Of a stretch of DNA of 64,000 nucleotides, positions 28,135-39,200 are shown in pieces. The position numbers and the translations under genes were made by a program. Origin of the DNA: Luteimonas sp. S4-F44 (GTDB taxonomy: Bacteria; Pseudomonadota; Gammaproteobacteria; Xanthomonadales; Xanthomonadaceae). The first letter of the stretch is position 1. Every line of letters begins with the position of its first letter. The notes under the pieces were generated by a model that did not search any database, was not told the origin of the DNA, and worked only from the letters and a program-made list of their open reading frames with translations. The stretch is taken from assembly GCF_022637415.1 (NCBI RefSeq), contig NZ_CP093340.1, positions 2,728,001 to 2,792,000 on the forward strand. Direction: 5' to 3'.

Positions 28135-29559
28135 CTACGGCGAAGCGGTCACGACGCAGCTGAAGCCCAATTCCAGCTGTCCGCCCACCGGTAGCGTCGG
28201 GACAACCAGGCCAGCGTTCTGCAAGGCACCGATCGTCGGCGATGCCGGACAGACGGCGCCGCCGCTCGCGCTGCACGAGACGACGGCCGCGCTGCAGTCC
28301 AGGCCGGCCACGGCGGGATCGCGAATCACCGCACCGCTGCCGTCCACGCCGTCGAGATGCGCGACTCTCAGGGTGAACGCGACATCACCGCCCACCGGTA
28401 CGTTCGTCGCCGATGCGGTCTTCTCGATCGACAGGTCGAGATCGTCGTCGAGCAGGGTCCACGTGGCCTGGGCGACCGCAGCTGCGCCACACGACTGGGT
28501 GGAACTGAGCAGGTAGTCGTCGGGACTCGGCTGCAAGGTCAGTTGTACAGTCCGGTTGCCGTCGATGATGGCATTGCCCAACGCCGTGAGGCCGAGCGGC
28601 TGCGCGACATTGCCCTCGTAGGTGCCGGCCGGGATGAAAACGCTGAACGTATTGGTGCCGCTGGGGGTGGTGAAATCCGTCCCCAGCACGGCGGTGCCGC
28701 CGGTGACCGAGACCAGGATGTTCAAGTCGTCGTCGAGGGTGCCGACGACGCGCAACTCCGGCAGGCCGGCGCTGGTCCCTTCCACGGTCTGGAACCCATT
28801 GCCAGTCAGCTCGATGAAGGGCTTGAGATAGACCTGAATGTCGTCGAGGAAGTTGCCCATCGCCGCCCCGCCCGACAGCGCTTCGAAGCCGATGTTGGTG
28901 ACGCCGCCTGTCCCGTTGTAGGCGAAGCTGCCGTTGTAGTCGCGCCACCCGTTGGGCCCGAGTACGGACGTCGCGGTGCCCTGCGATACCTGGAGCACGC
29001 CACCGCTGCCATTGTTGGTGGTCCCCACCTGCACGATCGGCGCGGTGCCGAGCAGAAAGGCCATCCGGTCCTGGGTGGTGGCACTGCTGCGTCCGCGATG
29101 ACTGAACTGCCAGCGCACCACGTCACCGGGGACCAGGCAGACGTTCTGCGCGATACGCGACAACTGTTCCGCATTGAGCTCGGCCAGCTGCGAGCCAGTG
29201 CGTGCATTCACCGTCAGTCCGCCATTGGTCCGCGGCGTGCGCCATATCTCGAGGATGCGTGCCTGTTGGCCGGCGACGAAGCCGGTCGGCACCACGCAGC
29301 CGCCCACGTTCTCCTGGGCCCAAGGGCCATGGCTCGTCGTCCAGCCGGGGACGAACTGCTCGCCGATGTAGACACGGCACCCTGCAGTCTGCAGGTTCGG
29401 CTCTTCGAAGCTCAGATTGATGAAGCTGCGCTGCACCGAATTCACGCCCACCTGGGCAGACGCCTGCGGCATGGCGATGGCGGCGATCGCGGCCGCCAGG
29501 GCGGCACCCAGCAGGGAGCCGCGGCGCGGCGCGGAAACAACGGAGTGGCGATCTTTCAT
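28135..29559 (-). CDS. Secreted protein with Calx-beta-like and DUF11-like regions (third gene of the surface operon)
   Basis: A 474-residue exported protein of unknown function. The signal peptide ends PQASA; residues 30-240 form a beta-rich domain (INLSFEEPNL, GEQFVPGWTT, RILEIWRT, GGVTNIGFEALSGG, MGNFLDDIQVYLKPFIEL) like those in surface proteins with a 'fails to clump' or carbohydrate-type beta sandwich. Residues 250-380 resemble a Calx-beta unit (VEGTSAGLPELRVVGTLDDDLNILVSV). The end is a DUF11-like segment (DLDLSIEKTASATNVPVGGDVAFTLRVAHLDG) with several Cys. The ATG at 29559 has AAGGG eight bases before it; 29577 is possible. The gene follows the barrel gene by 44 bp, so it is probably made with it. 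Confidence 0.75.
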   Translation of the reverse strand: MKDRHSVVSAPRRGSLLGAALAAAIAAIAMPQASAQVGVNSVQRSFINLSFEEPNLQTAGCRVYIGEQFVPGWTTSHGPWAQENVGGCVVPTGFVAGQQARILEIWRTPRTNGGLTVNARTGSQLAELNAEQLSRIAQNVCLVPGDVVRWQFSHRGRSSATTQDRMAFLLGTAPIVQVGTTNNGSGGVLQVSQGTATSVLGPNGWRDYNGSFAYNGTGGVTNIGFEALSGGAAMGNFLDDIQVYLKPFIELTGNGFQTVEGTSAGLPELRVVGTLDDDLNILVSVTGGTAVLGTDFTTPSGTNTFSVFIPAGTYEGNVAQPLGLTALGNAIIDGNRTVQLTLQPSPDDYLLSSTQSCGAAAVAQATWTLLDDDLDLSIEKTASATNVPVGGDVAFTLRVAHLDGVDGSGAVIRDPAVAGLDCSAAVVSCSASGGAVCPASPTIGALQNAGLVVPTLPVGGQLELGFSCVVTASP

Positions 29560-29603
29560 AGTCGAACCCTTGCTCATCGGTGCGGGCAGCCAGCGCTGCG
29601 TCC

Positions 29604-32600
29604 TTAGTAGCTACCCACGAAGTTGACGAACCAGCCCCGATGGTCGTAATCGAAATCGGTGAGGTCGTCGGTGAAGTCGGTGAAGTTGTAGCCGGCGCCG
29701 ATGCGGAAGTTCCGACCGATGTCGCGATCGAGGCCGGCCATCCAACCCTTGCGCGCGCCGCCATCCTTGACGTCCAGCCAGCGGTATTCCGCCATCGCGT
29801 GCCAGCGCTCGATCAGTTCGTAACGGACCTGACCCGCGGCGAACGTGGTGGCCGAATCGAACCAGGCGCCAGTGCCGCGGCCGAAGCGCACGTCGCCCTC
29901 GCGCCGCGCCAGCTTGCCGGCGAACTCCCAGTGATGATCGAGTCGGTACACGCCCTCCAGCGACAGCACCTGCGTCCGCTGATCGTACTGCGCGCCGCCG
30001 AGTTGGCCCAGCGTCGCCAGGTCGTAGAGATAGGTGTAGCGACCGAACAGGCCCCAGCGCGTGCTGTTCCACGGGCGGTAGGCGAAACCGAGATTGCTCT
30101 CGATGAACTTGGCGCTGGCGAACGGATTCAGATCGTCCTGGGTGTCGGCGTAGTTGAAGCGTGCGGCAATGCGCCAACTCTCGTTGAGCTTGTGGGTCAG
30201 GCGATGGGTGGTGACCCATTGGGTGATCCGCTCGGCACCGGTGTCCTCACGCCACTCCAGCTTGCTCTGCCAACTGGTGTCGCCGGAGGTCCGCCCGCCG
30301 CTCAAGCTCACTGCGCGCCGGTCGACCTGGCCGCCGTCGCTGTTGGTCAGTTCGCCGTCGCTCAGGGTGAAGCCGAGGTTCCAGCCGTAGGCCGGGAAGA
30401 AATCCATGCCGTAGGTATGGGCCAGGCCGCTCTCGCGCCGGCTCTTGAGGAACTGGCTTTCGTTGAAAAGGTTGACCTGGTTGGACAGACGCCAGCGCTG
30501 GCCGAGCGTCCAGCCGTTCTGCGCATTGGGGTTGAACAGCGGATCGTAGTCGCTGCGGTCGGTCGAGTAGGTGTAGGCGCCATAGAAGCTGTGCTGCGGC
30601 GACAGCCGATATTCGGCATCCACGCGCGCGGCATCGCCGCGATCGCCCGTGGTCAGTTCGGCCCCCACGGTGGAGAGATTGGCGAAGTTGTAGCGCCCGC
30701 CGAGCGTGAACGCATCATTGTCCGCGTAGCGGCCGCTGTCGTCGTCCAGGGTCAACTGCGCGGTGCCGTAGACATCCAGCGCAGTGCCGAACCGGCGGGT
30801 GTAGCGCAACGCACCGAGCAGGCCTGCGGCGTCGAAGAAGGCGCGCGACTCCTCGACCCGACGCAATTCGAACGCGAGCGCATCGGCCTCGCCGATCCGC
30901 CACTCGGCATTGGCCTGGGCCTGCGTGAGGGCGTCGGCATTGCGTTCGGCACGGCTGAAGCGCGCATAGACGCCGACGTTGGCACCGAACTGGCCCAGCA
31001 CCTCGGCCCCGTACTCCTCGATCTGCGCACCGGTATCGAAGCGCGAGATCGAATAGCCGGCGTCGACCTGACGCCACCACGCCCCCGCGCTCCACGGCTG
31101 CTCACTCCAGCCGAGCTCCTGGAAATTCGCGCGGGCCTCCACTGCGGTCGCCTCGCCTTCCCGGGATCCGCCGGGATTGAGCCGGCTGAAGCTCAGGCCG
31201 CCGTTGTCGGAGAAGAACACCGGTGCGCTCGTCGATTCGGTCCGGCTGTGCTCGAGCTTGAGATAGGTGCCCTTGCCGGCCTGAAGCGTGACGTCGGCCG
31301 ACATCAGCGAGTAGTCCTCGCCGGCACGATTCTCGTCGACGTAGGTCAGGCCGACACCGAGGTGGTCGCCGAACCAGTGCTTACCGCGCACACCGGCGGC
31401 GATCTCGTCGGCGTTGAAATCGTTGGGCACCCACTCGTAATCCACGAGCAGCCGCTGCTCAAGACCGTCGAGCGGCGCATCGCGGGTCAGCGTGGGCATG
31501 TTCTGCCGCGTGATCTGCGCCAGCGCCCGGGTCAGCAGGATGCGGCCCTGGAGTTCGTCGATCTCGTAGTCGGCGCCGCGCAACAGCACCACCCGCTGCT
31601 CGACACGGCCGGTGGTCCGGTCGCGCACTTCCAGCACCACCTGGTCGGAGCCGGGCAGCACGTCAGTGTGGCGCAGGTAGTACAGGCTGCCGCCGGTGCC
31701 GATGAACTCGCTGTGGCCGGGGGCGGTCTGCGCTTCGGACGCGAACGTCCGGAGCTGGCTCACCGGATCGCCCCAGGCATTGGCACCGCGCGAACGCCAG
31801 TTCAGCGCCGCGCCGTAGAGCGAGCGCACGTACTGGCCGTACTCGGTGCCGGTCAGGCCGGTGCTGAAGTTGCCCCACAGTGCCTCGTTCTTGTCCCACT
31901 CGGCGCGCAGGTAGAAGCGGCCCATGGTGTCGACATCGCGCCAGACGCTCGAGTCGTCGCCGTAGGTCGGGTAGTACAGATCCGGATCGAGACGACGGAA
32001 GACGTCCTGCGGATCGGCGGACGTAAAGCCGTCGAACAGGTCCTCCAGCGGGCGATTCTGGGTGTCGGCCTGCGCCGTGATCAGGTACTTGCCCTGGGCC
32101 TTCGCCTTCAGATAGAAGGCCAGGCGCCCGTCGCTGAGGATGTCGTCCTCGCGGCCCGCCATGGCCAGCGAACGTCCAGGCCCGCTGGCCTTGTTCTGAT
32201 ACACCGTGACGTCGGCCAGGCCCACGCCGAAGAAGTAGCGGCCGCTGACGTCAACCTCCAGCGCCCGTTGCAGCGGCGCCTCGCCCTCCGGCGCTTCGAG
32301 GGTGATCTCGAACCGGTGATGGCCGATCGGCATCAGGTACTCGGCGACGAACTTGCGCTCCAGATCGACGGGATAGTTCTCGCCGTTGATGCGCAGGCCA
32401 TAGCCGGCGGGCAGGTTGCGGCCCTGTACGCGCACCCGCGATCCATAGATCGGGATGTTCTGCTGGCGCAGTCCGTTGTCGGCGAACACGTCGTCGATCA
32501 GCGCCTGGTTGCGCGCCTGCTCGATGCCCAGCGCCGTGCCGAGCGAGCGCTCGACCCCGTCGCGCAGCCGCTGGATGCCCCGCTCGGCCTCGTCGGGGCG

Positions 32601-33278
32601 CACCAGTTGCAGCTTTCGAGGCGAGGTCTCGTCGAAGTTGCCCGCCGCATCGTAGGCGCGCAGGACATAGACCAGTTCGTCTCCGGTCCGCAGCGACAGG
32701 CCCGCCGGCAACGCGCCATCCCACTCGCTCTGCGAGACCGCTTCGACCGGCAACCCGAAGCGGGCGACCGGCTCGACCAGATCGGCATCGTTGCCGCGAT
32801 AGAGCGTCAACTCGTATCGCTCGACAAACGACACATAGTTACTGCGGACAAAGAACTTGACCGGCTCGACAATCCGCCCGGCATCGAAGGCCACCATCGC
32901 CGGAGCCGACACCGTCAACTCGGGCGCCCCCAGGCTCGGGTCCTCGGTGGCCCAGACCACGCCGCCCCCGGGCAGCTGGGCGGAGAACGCGCCACGGACG
33001 GTCGCACGGCCAGGTTCGTCCAGAGCGACGGACACCCGGCGGTCGGGCTGCAGCGCCTCGGACGACGAGCGTGCGTCGGTGCCGACGCTCACCGGCTGGT
33101 CGAAGCTGCGGGTGCGTACCCGGAACACCAGGTCGCCGGCCTCGGTGGTGCAGGCACCGTCGTCGCAGTCCATCGTCGGATCGGTCGCGGGTTCCGCGGC
33201 CCGGGGCTGGCCCAGCACGGCGGAACTCATGCCCGCCAGGATGCCGATCAAGGCGGTATCAAGCAGTTTCATCTTCAT
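29604..33278 (-). CDS. Large outer-membrane barrel protein (second gene of the surface operon)
   Basis: A 1224-residue protein with a signal peptide (MKMKLLDTALIGILAGMSSAVLG). Residues 25-390 look soluble and beta-rich, with Ig-like stretches (ELTVSAPAMVAFDAG, SRVRVQGRNLPAGYGLRINGENYPVDLE, HHRFEITLEAPEGEAPL). From about residue 400 the alternating pattern of aromatic and polar residues is that of a large barrel (RFYLRAEWDKNEALWGNF, YGAYTYSTDRSDYDPLF, WGLFGRYTYLYDL), and it ends GWFVNFVGSY with a terminal aromatic residue. There is no TonB plug that I can recognise. The frame has a GTG at 33296 overlapping the upstream stop (GTGA), but the ATG at 33278 with GAGGA upstream is likelier. It probably exports, anchors or modifies the giant repeat protein. 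Confidence 0.75.
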   Translation of the reverse strand: MKMKLLDTALIGILAGMSSAVLGQPRAAEPATDPTMDCDDGACTTEAGDLVFRVRTRSFDQPVSVGTDARSSSEALQPDRRVSVALDEPGRATVRGAFSAQLPGGGVVWATEDPSLGAPELTVSAPAMVAFDAGRIVEPVKFFVRSNYVSFVERYELTLYRGNDADLVEPVARFGLPVEAVSQSEWDGALPAGLSLRTGDELVYVLRAYDAAGNFDETSPRKLQLVRPDEAERGIQRLRDGVERSLGTALGIEQARNQALIDDVFADNGLRQQNIPIYGSRVRVQGRNLPAGYGLRINGENYPVDLERKFVAEYLMPIGHHRFEITLEAPEGEAPLQRALEVDVSGRYFFGVGLADVTVYQNKASGPGRSLAMAGREDDILSDGRLAFYLKAKAQGKYLITAQADTQNRPLEDLFDGFTSADPQDVFRRLDPDLYYPTYGDDSSVWRDVDTMGRFYLRAEWDKNEALWGNFSTGLTGTEYGQYVRSLYGAALNWRSRGANAWGDPVSQLRTFASEAQTAPGHSEFIGTGGSLYYLRHTDVLPGSDQVVLEVRDRTTGRVEQRVVLLRGADYEIDELQGRILLTRALAQITRQNMPTLTRDAPLDGLEQRLLVDYEWVPNDFNADEIAAGVRGKHWFGDHLGVGLTYVDENRAGEDYSLMSADVTLQAGKGTYLKLEHSRTESTSAPVFFSDNGGLSFSRLNPGGSREGEATAVEARANFQELGWSEQPWSAGAWWRQVDAGYSISRFDTGAQIEEYGAEVLGQFGANVGVYARFSRAERNADALTQAQANAEWRIGEADALAFELRRVEESRAFFDAAGLLGALRYTRRFGTALDVYGTAQLTLDDDSGRYADNDAFTLGGRYNFANLSTVGAELTTGDRGDAARVDAEYRLSPQHSFYGAYTYSTDRSDYDPLFNPNAQNGWTLGQRWRLSNQVNLFNESQFLKSRRESGLAHTYGMDFFPAYGWNLGFTLSDGELTNSDGGQVDRRAVSLSGGRTSGDTSWQSKLEWREDTGAERITQWVTTHRLTHKLNESWRIAARFNYADTQDDLNPFASAKFIESNLGFAYRPWNSTRWGLFGRYTYLYDLATLGQLGGAQYDQRTQVLSLEGVYRLDHHWEFAGKLARREGDVRFGRGTGAWFDSATTFAAGQVRYELIERWHAMAEYRWLDVKDGGARKGWMAGLDRDIGRNFRIGAGYNFTDFTDDLTDFDYDHRGWFVNFVGSY

Positions 33279-33292
33279 GATCCGGCGATTCC

Positions 33293-36200
33293 TCACTTGC
33301 GCTCTTCATCGACAGGCGCGGTCGGATCGGCGCTGGATTCCACGCGGACCTTCTGCCTGGTCTCCTCACGCAACCGCGCTGCCAGCGCCTGTTGCACTGC
33401 AGTCGCACGGCGCAGTCCCAGTGTCCCGTTGTAGGCGTGCGATCCGCGCACATCGGTGTGACCGACGAGCACCACCACGCCGCCGCCGAGCGCGTCCAGG
33501 CGCCGGGCGACCTCGTCCAGCAGTGCACCGAACTCCGGCTTGACCTCAGCGCGATCGGTATCGAACAGGACGGTTCCCAACAACGCGCCCCGGGCATCGA
33601 CACCGGCTACCAGCGCGTGCTGGTCGTCCACCACCGTGCGCAGCGCAACCGACAGACCCGCCCGCGCTTCCGGACCGACCTGTGCCTGCAGGGCATCGCG
33701 CACCGCCGCCGCACGGGCGAATGCCAGTGCTTCTTCGCCACCCTCGGCGACGATGGAGACGTCACCGCCGCCGTAGCGTTCGACCTGCTCGGCCATGCGC
33801 TCGATCGCCGGCAACCACATCGCACCGACCTCCGCGCTGCCCGGCGCGAAGATGACTTCGCCCAGTTCCAGATCGACCCGCTGCCCGCCGCCCGGCAGTT
33901 GCTCGACCGGCAGACGCACGCCGAAATCGAACCGGACCGGCAGGCCGGGCGTGACACGCCGCACCAGCGGGTTCGCGGTGGTGAATTCGGTGCCCGGCGG
34001 CAATGTGGCCGGATCGACCTTCAGGATGAAGTTGCGGCCATGGCGCCAGTCCCCGCCCTGCACATCGGCCAGGTGATAGCGGCCGTACTGATCCGTTTCG
34101 ATCAACAGCCCCTCCACCGACGCGATCCGCACACCAGGAATACCGCGCTCGTCGATGCCGTGGTTCTCGACGATGTAGGCCACTTCGTAGCCGTTCTCGA
34201 CCGCCGACACATGACGCGTCACCACCGGCTCGGCGGCATTGAGCCCCTTCGCCGCCTCGCCGTCGCGCTCCACCCGGGTCGACCCGTCGGCCGCCATTCG
34301 CACGGTGACGCCCTGCCCGCTGACCAGAACGAAGTCGTCGGTGAAGTCGGGCGCGCTCAGACGCTGGCGGATGATCACCCGATGGGCCTCGGCCGGATCG
34401 CCCACGGACTGCCGCGCCGAGATCGCACCGATCTCGATGCCGTGGAGTAGCGGCGCGCTGGCATCGGCGAGCGGCTGCGGGCCGTTGCCTCGGTCGATCG
34501 TCGTGGAGCCGGCGACGTACAGGTCGGACGCGAAGCCGCCCTGCACCCGTACCTCGGACAGATCCGCGCGGTCCTGCCACCCGTCACCGTCGCGATCGTC
34601 GAACACGGTGCCGAAGACCAGGCTGTCGTCGAGCAAGGGGTCTGACTCCAGCGACACCTGGGCAGTCGCCACATTGGACACCGGCGTCCCGGTCGTATCG
34701 ACCGCTACCGCTTCATTGACGTGCACGCCCTGTCGCACGCCTGCCCCGACCCGCAGCAGATACACCACGGTCGCGCGCTCACCGACGGCGATGTCGATGC
34801 CGCCGATGCGCAGCGGGTGCTGGCCGGTCAGAGTGAAGGCGCCATCGCGATCGGCGACCGCCATCGACCCTTCGACGTAGCTGAAGCCCGCAGGCGGCGT
34901 GTCCACGATGATGCCGTCGGTCACGTTCACCGTGCCCACGTTCTCCACCGTCACGGTGTAGCGCACCAGGTCGCCGATCTTCACATTCCGGCTGCCGACG
35001 GCCTTGCTGATGCGCAACTGCGCCTTGTCGGACACCTCATGGCGGGTCTGGCAAGTGGCGCACTCGGGCTCCGGACCACCGCCTTCGCTCATATAGCCAC
35101 CGAACACCCGGTTCTCCACCGCGCCGATCGCATCGGCGGTCACCGTGGCCGGATAGACGAAGGTGTAGGTGCCCGGCACGGTACCGGCGGGCAGCATGCA
35201 GACCACATTGCCGACCTCGGCAAGGCAGCCCGCCGGCAGCACGCCCACCGCCAGGCCCTGCCCGGGGGTGTCGGACAACCGCATATCCGCGAGCGTGGCC
35301 GAATTCGCGACGTCCACGGTCAGCGTGTACTCGATGACATCGCCGACCTGCACCTGCTGCGCCTCGCCGGGCGTAGCGTGCTTGGCAATGCGCACGCGCG
35401 GCTCTGCCAGCGGATGCTCGGTGCTGCATGCGCCGCACACTGGAGGAGGTCCGCCCTCGCCGGTGCCGCCGCTGGCGGTCACGACGTTGCCGACGGTTCC
35501 GGTGGCGGCGCTGTCCACGGTGGCTGTGTACGTCAGCGCATAGCGGCCCGGGAGCGTGCCGACCGGCAAGGTGCAGGTCAGCGCGCCCGTGCAGGTGAAC
35601 GCACCGGCGTCGGTCACTTCGCCGAAGGTCAGACCGGTGCCGAGCGTATCGGTCAGTGTGAGCGTGTCGAGGGTGGCGGAGTTGGCGACGACCGCGGTCA
35701 GCGTGTAGACGAGCACATCGCCTGCGCGCACTTCCGTACCATTCCCTGGCTCGGAGGTCTTGGTGACCTCGATTGTCGGCTGCTCGACTTCATGCTCGGT
35801 CTGGCAGGTGGTGCACACCGGTTCCGGGCCGTTACTGCCCGGCGGGATGCTCGCCACCACGACGTTGCTCAGGGTGCCGGTCGCATCCGCGTTGACGGTC
35901 GCGGTGTAGGTCAGCGTGTAGATGCCAGGCAGCGTGCCCGCCGGCAATGTGCAGGTCAGTGCACCGGTGCAGGCGAAGGCACCCGCATCGGTGACCGCAC
36001 CGAAGGTCAAGCCTGCCCCAAGCGTATCGCTCAGGGTCAGCACTTCGGTCGTCGCCGAGTTCGCGACCGTCGCGGTCAGGATGTAAGTCAGCGTGTCGCC
36101 AGGCGACACCTCGCTCCCGGAAGCCGGGTTGGAGCTCTTGCTCACCGTGATCGACGTCGCGACGACCGGATGTTCGGTCTCGCAGGTCGTGCACACCGGC

Positions 36201-39200
36201 TCGGGGTCATTGCCGCCAGGCGGCGTGGTCGCCACGACGGCGTTGCCGACGCTGCCGGTCGCATCCGCGTTGACGGTCGCGGTGTAGGTCAGCGTGTAGG
36301 CGCCCGGCAAGGTGCCGGCTGGCAACGTGCAGGTCAGTGCGCCAGTGCAGGCAAATGCGCCCGCGTCGGTCACGACACCGAAGGTCAAGCCTGCCCCAAG
36401 CGTATCGCTCAGCGTCAGCACTTCAGTCGTCGCCGAATTCGCGACCGTCGCGGTCAGCGTGTAGGTCAGCGTGTCGCCGGGCGAGACCTCGCTACCCGTC
36501 GCCGGATTGGAGCTCTTGCTCACCGTGATCGCAGTCGCGACGACCGGATGCTCGGTCTCGCAGGTCGTGCAGATCGGCTCGGGGTCATTGCCGCCAGGCG
36601 GCGTAGTCGCCACGACAACGTTGCCAACGCTACCCGTCGCGTTGGCGTCCACCGTGGCGGTGTAGGTCAGCGTGTAGATGCCAGGCAGCGTGCCCGCCGG
36701 CAATGTGCAGGTCAGTGCACCGGTGCAGGCGAAGGCACCCGCATCGGTGACCGCACCGAAGGTCAAGCCTGCCCCAAGCGTATCGCTCAGGGTCAGCACT
36801 TCGGTCGTCGCCGAGTTCGCGACCGTCGCGGTCAGGCTGTAAGTCAGCGTGTCGCCAGGCGACACCTCGCTCCCGGAAGCCGGGTTGGAGCTCTTGCTCA
36901 CCGTGATCGACGTCGCGACGACCGGATGTTCGGTCTCGCAGGTCGTGCACACCGGCTCGGGATCGTTGCCACCCGGCGGGTTGGTTGCCACGACGACGTT
37001 GCCGACGCTGCCGGTTGCATCCGCATTGACGGTCGCGGTGTAGGTCAGCGTGTAGGCGCCCGGCAAGGTGCCGGCTGGCAACGTGCAGGTCAGTGCGCCA
37101 GTGCAGGCAAATGCGCCCGCGTCGGTCACGACACCGAAGGTCAGTCCCGCACCGAGCGTATCGGCGAGCGTCAGCACTTCGGTCGTGGCCGAATTGGCAA
37201 CCGTCGCGGTCAGCGTGTAGGTCAGCGTGTCGCCAGGCGACACTTCGCTGCCCGAGGCCGGATTGGAGCTCTTGCTCACGGTGATCGACGTCGCGACGAC
37301 CGGGTGTTCGGTCTCGCAGGTGGTGCACACCGGCGGCGGATCGTTCCCGCCAGGCGGGTTGGTCGCAGTCACAACATTGCCCACGCTGCCCGTCGCATCC
37401 GCATTGACGGTCGCGGTGTAGGTCAGCGTGTAGCTGCCCGGCAGCGTGCCGGCCGGCAGCGTGCAGGTCAGTGCGCCGGTGCAGGCGAAGGCACCCGCAT
37501 CGGTGACCGCACCGAAGGTCAAGCCTGCCCCAAGCGTATCGCTGAGGGTCAGCACTTCCGTCGTGGCCGAGTTCGCGACCGTCGCGGTCAGCGTGTAGGT
37601 CAGCGTGTCGCCAGGCGACACCTCGCTGCCGGAAGCTGGGTTCGAGCTCTTGCTCACCGTGATCGACGTCGCGACGACCGGATGTTCGGTCTCGCAGGTC
37701 GTGCACACCGGTTCGGGGTCATTACCGCCCGGCGGGGTGGTCGCCACAACAACGTTGCCGACCGTCCCGGTCGCATCCGCATTGACGGTCGCGGTGTAGG
37801 TCAGCGTATACGTGCCCGGCAGCGTGCCCGCCGGCAAGGTGCAGCTCAGTGCACCGGTGCAGGCAAACGCACCCGCATCGGTGACCGACCCGAAGGTCAG
37901 ACCGGTGCCGAGGGTATCGGCGAGGGTCAGCACTTCAGTCGTCGCCGAATTCGCAATCGTCGCGGTCAGCGTGTAGGCCAGCGTGTCGCCAGGCGACACT
38001 TCGCTACCCGAGGCCGGGTTCGAGTTCTTGCTCACGGTGATCGACGTGGCAACGACCGGATGTTCGGTCTCACAGGTCGTGCACACCGGTTCCGGATCGT
38101 TGCCGCCCGGCGGCGTGCTGGCCACTACGACATTGCCGACGCTGCCGGTCGCGTCCGCATTGACGGTCGCGGTGTAGGTCAGCGTGTAGGTCCCCGGCAA
38201 GGTGCCGGCCGGCAGTGTGCAGGTCAGTGCGCCGGTACAAGCAAAGGCACCCGCATCGGCCACGGCACCGAAGGTCAGTCCCGCACCGAGCGTATCGGCG
38301 AGCGTCAGCACTTCAGTCGTGGCCGAATTGGCAACCGTCGCGGTCAGCGTGTAGGCCAGCGTGTCGCCAGGCGACACTTCGCTGCCCGACGCCGGGTTCG
38401 AGGTCTTGCTCACCGTGATCGACGTCGCGACGACCGGGTGCTCGGTCTCGCAGGTCGTGCAGACCGGCGGCGGATCGCTACCGCCTGGCGGCGTGGTCGC
38501 CGTCACGACGTTGCCCACGCTACCCGTCGCGTTGGCGTCCACCGTGGCGGTGTAGGTCAGCGTGTAGCTGCCCGGCAAGGTGCCGGCTGGCAGCGTGCAG
38601 CTCAGTGCACCGGTGCAGGCGAAGGCACCCGCATCGGTGACTGCACCGAAGGTCAGGCCCGTGCCCAGCGTATCGCTCAGCGTCAACACTTCGGTCGTCG
38701 CCGAATTCGCGACCGTCGCGGTCAGGATGTAGGTCAGCGTGTCGCCAGGCGACACTTCGCTGCCCGACGCCGGGTTCGAGGTCTTGCTCACCGTGATCGA
38801 CGTCGCGACGACCGGGTGCTCGGTCTCGCAGGTCGTGCAGACCGGCGGCGGATCGCTACCGCCTGGCGGCGTGGTCGCCGTCACGACGTTGCCGACACTA
38901 CCCGTCGCATCCGCATTGACGGTGGCGGTGTAGGTCAGCGTGTACGTGCCCGGCAACGTGCCAGCCGGCAGCGTGCAGCTCAGCGCGCCCGTGCAGGCAA
39001 ACGCGCCCGCATCGGTGACCGCGCCGAAGGTCAGACCTGCACCGAGCGTATCGCTCAGCGTCAGCACTTCGGTCGTGGCCGAGTTCGCGACCGTCGCCGT
39101 CAGCGTGTAGGTCAGCGTGTCGCCAGGCGACACTTCGCTACCCGACGCCGGGTTGGAACTCTTGCTCACCGTGATCGACGTCGCGACGACCGGATGCTCG

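Noticed and set aside
29580..33434. A 1,284-codon plus-strand frame
   Set aside because: Antisense to the barrel gene; stop-free because of high GC and codon bias. The minus-strand frame has a signal peptide and barrel pattern.
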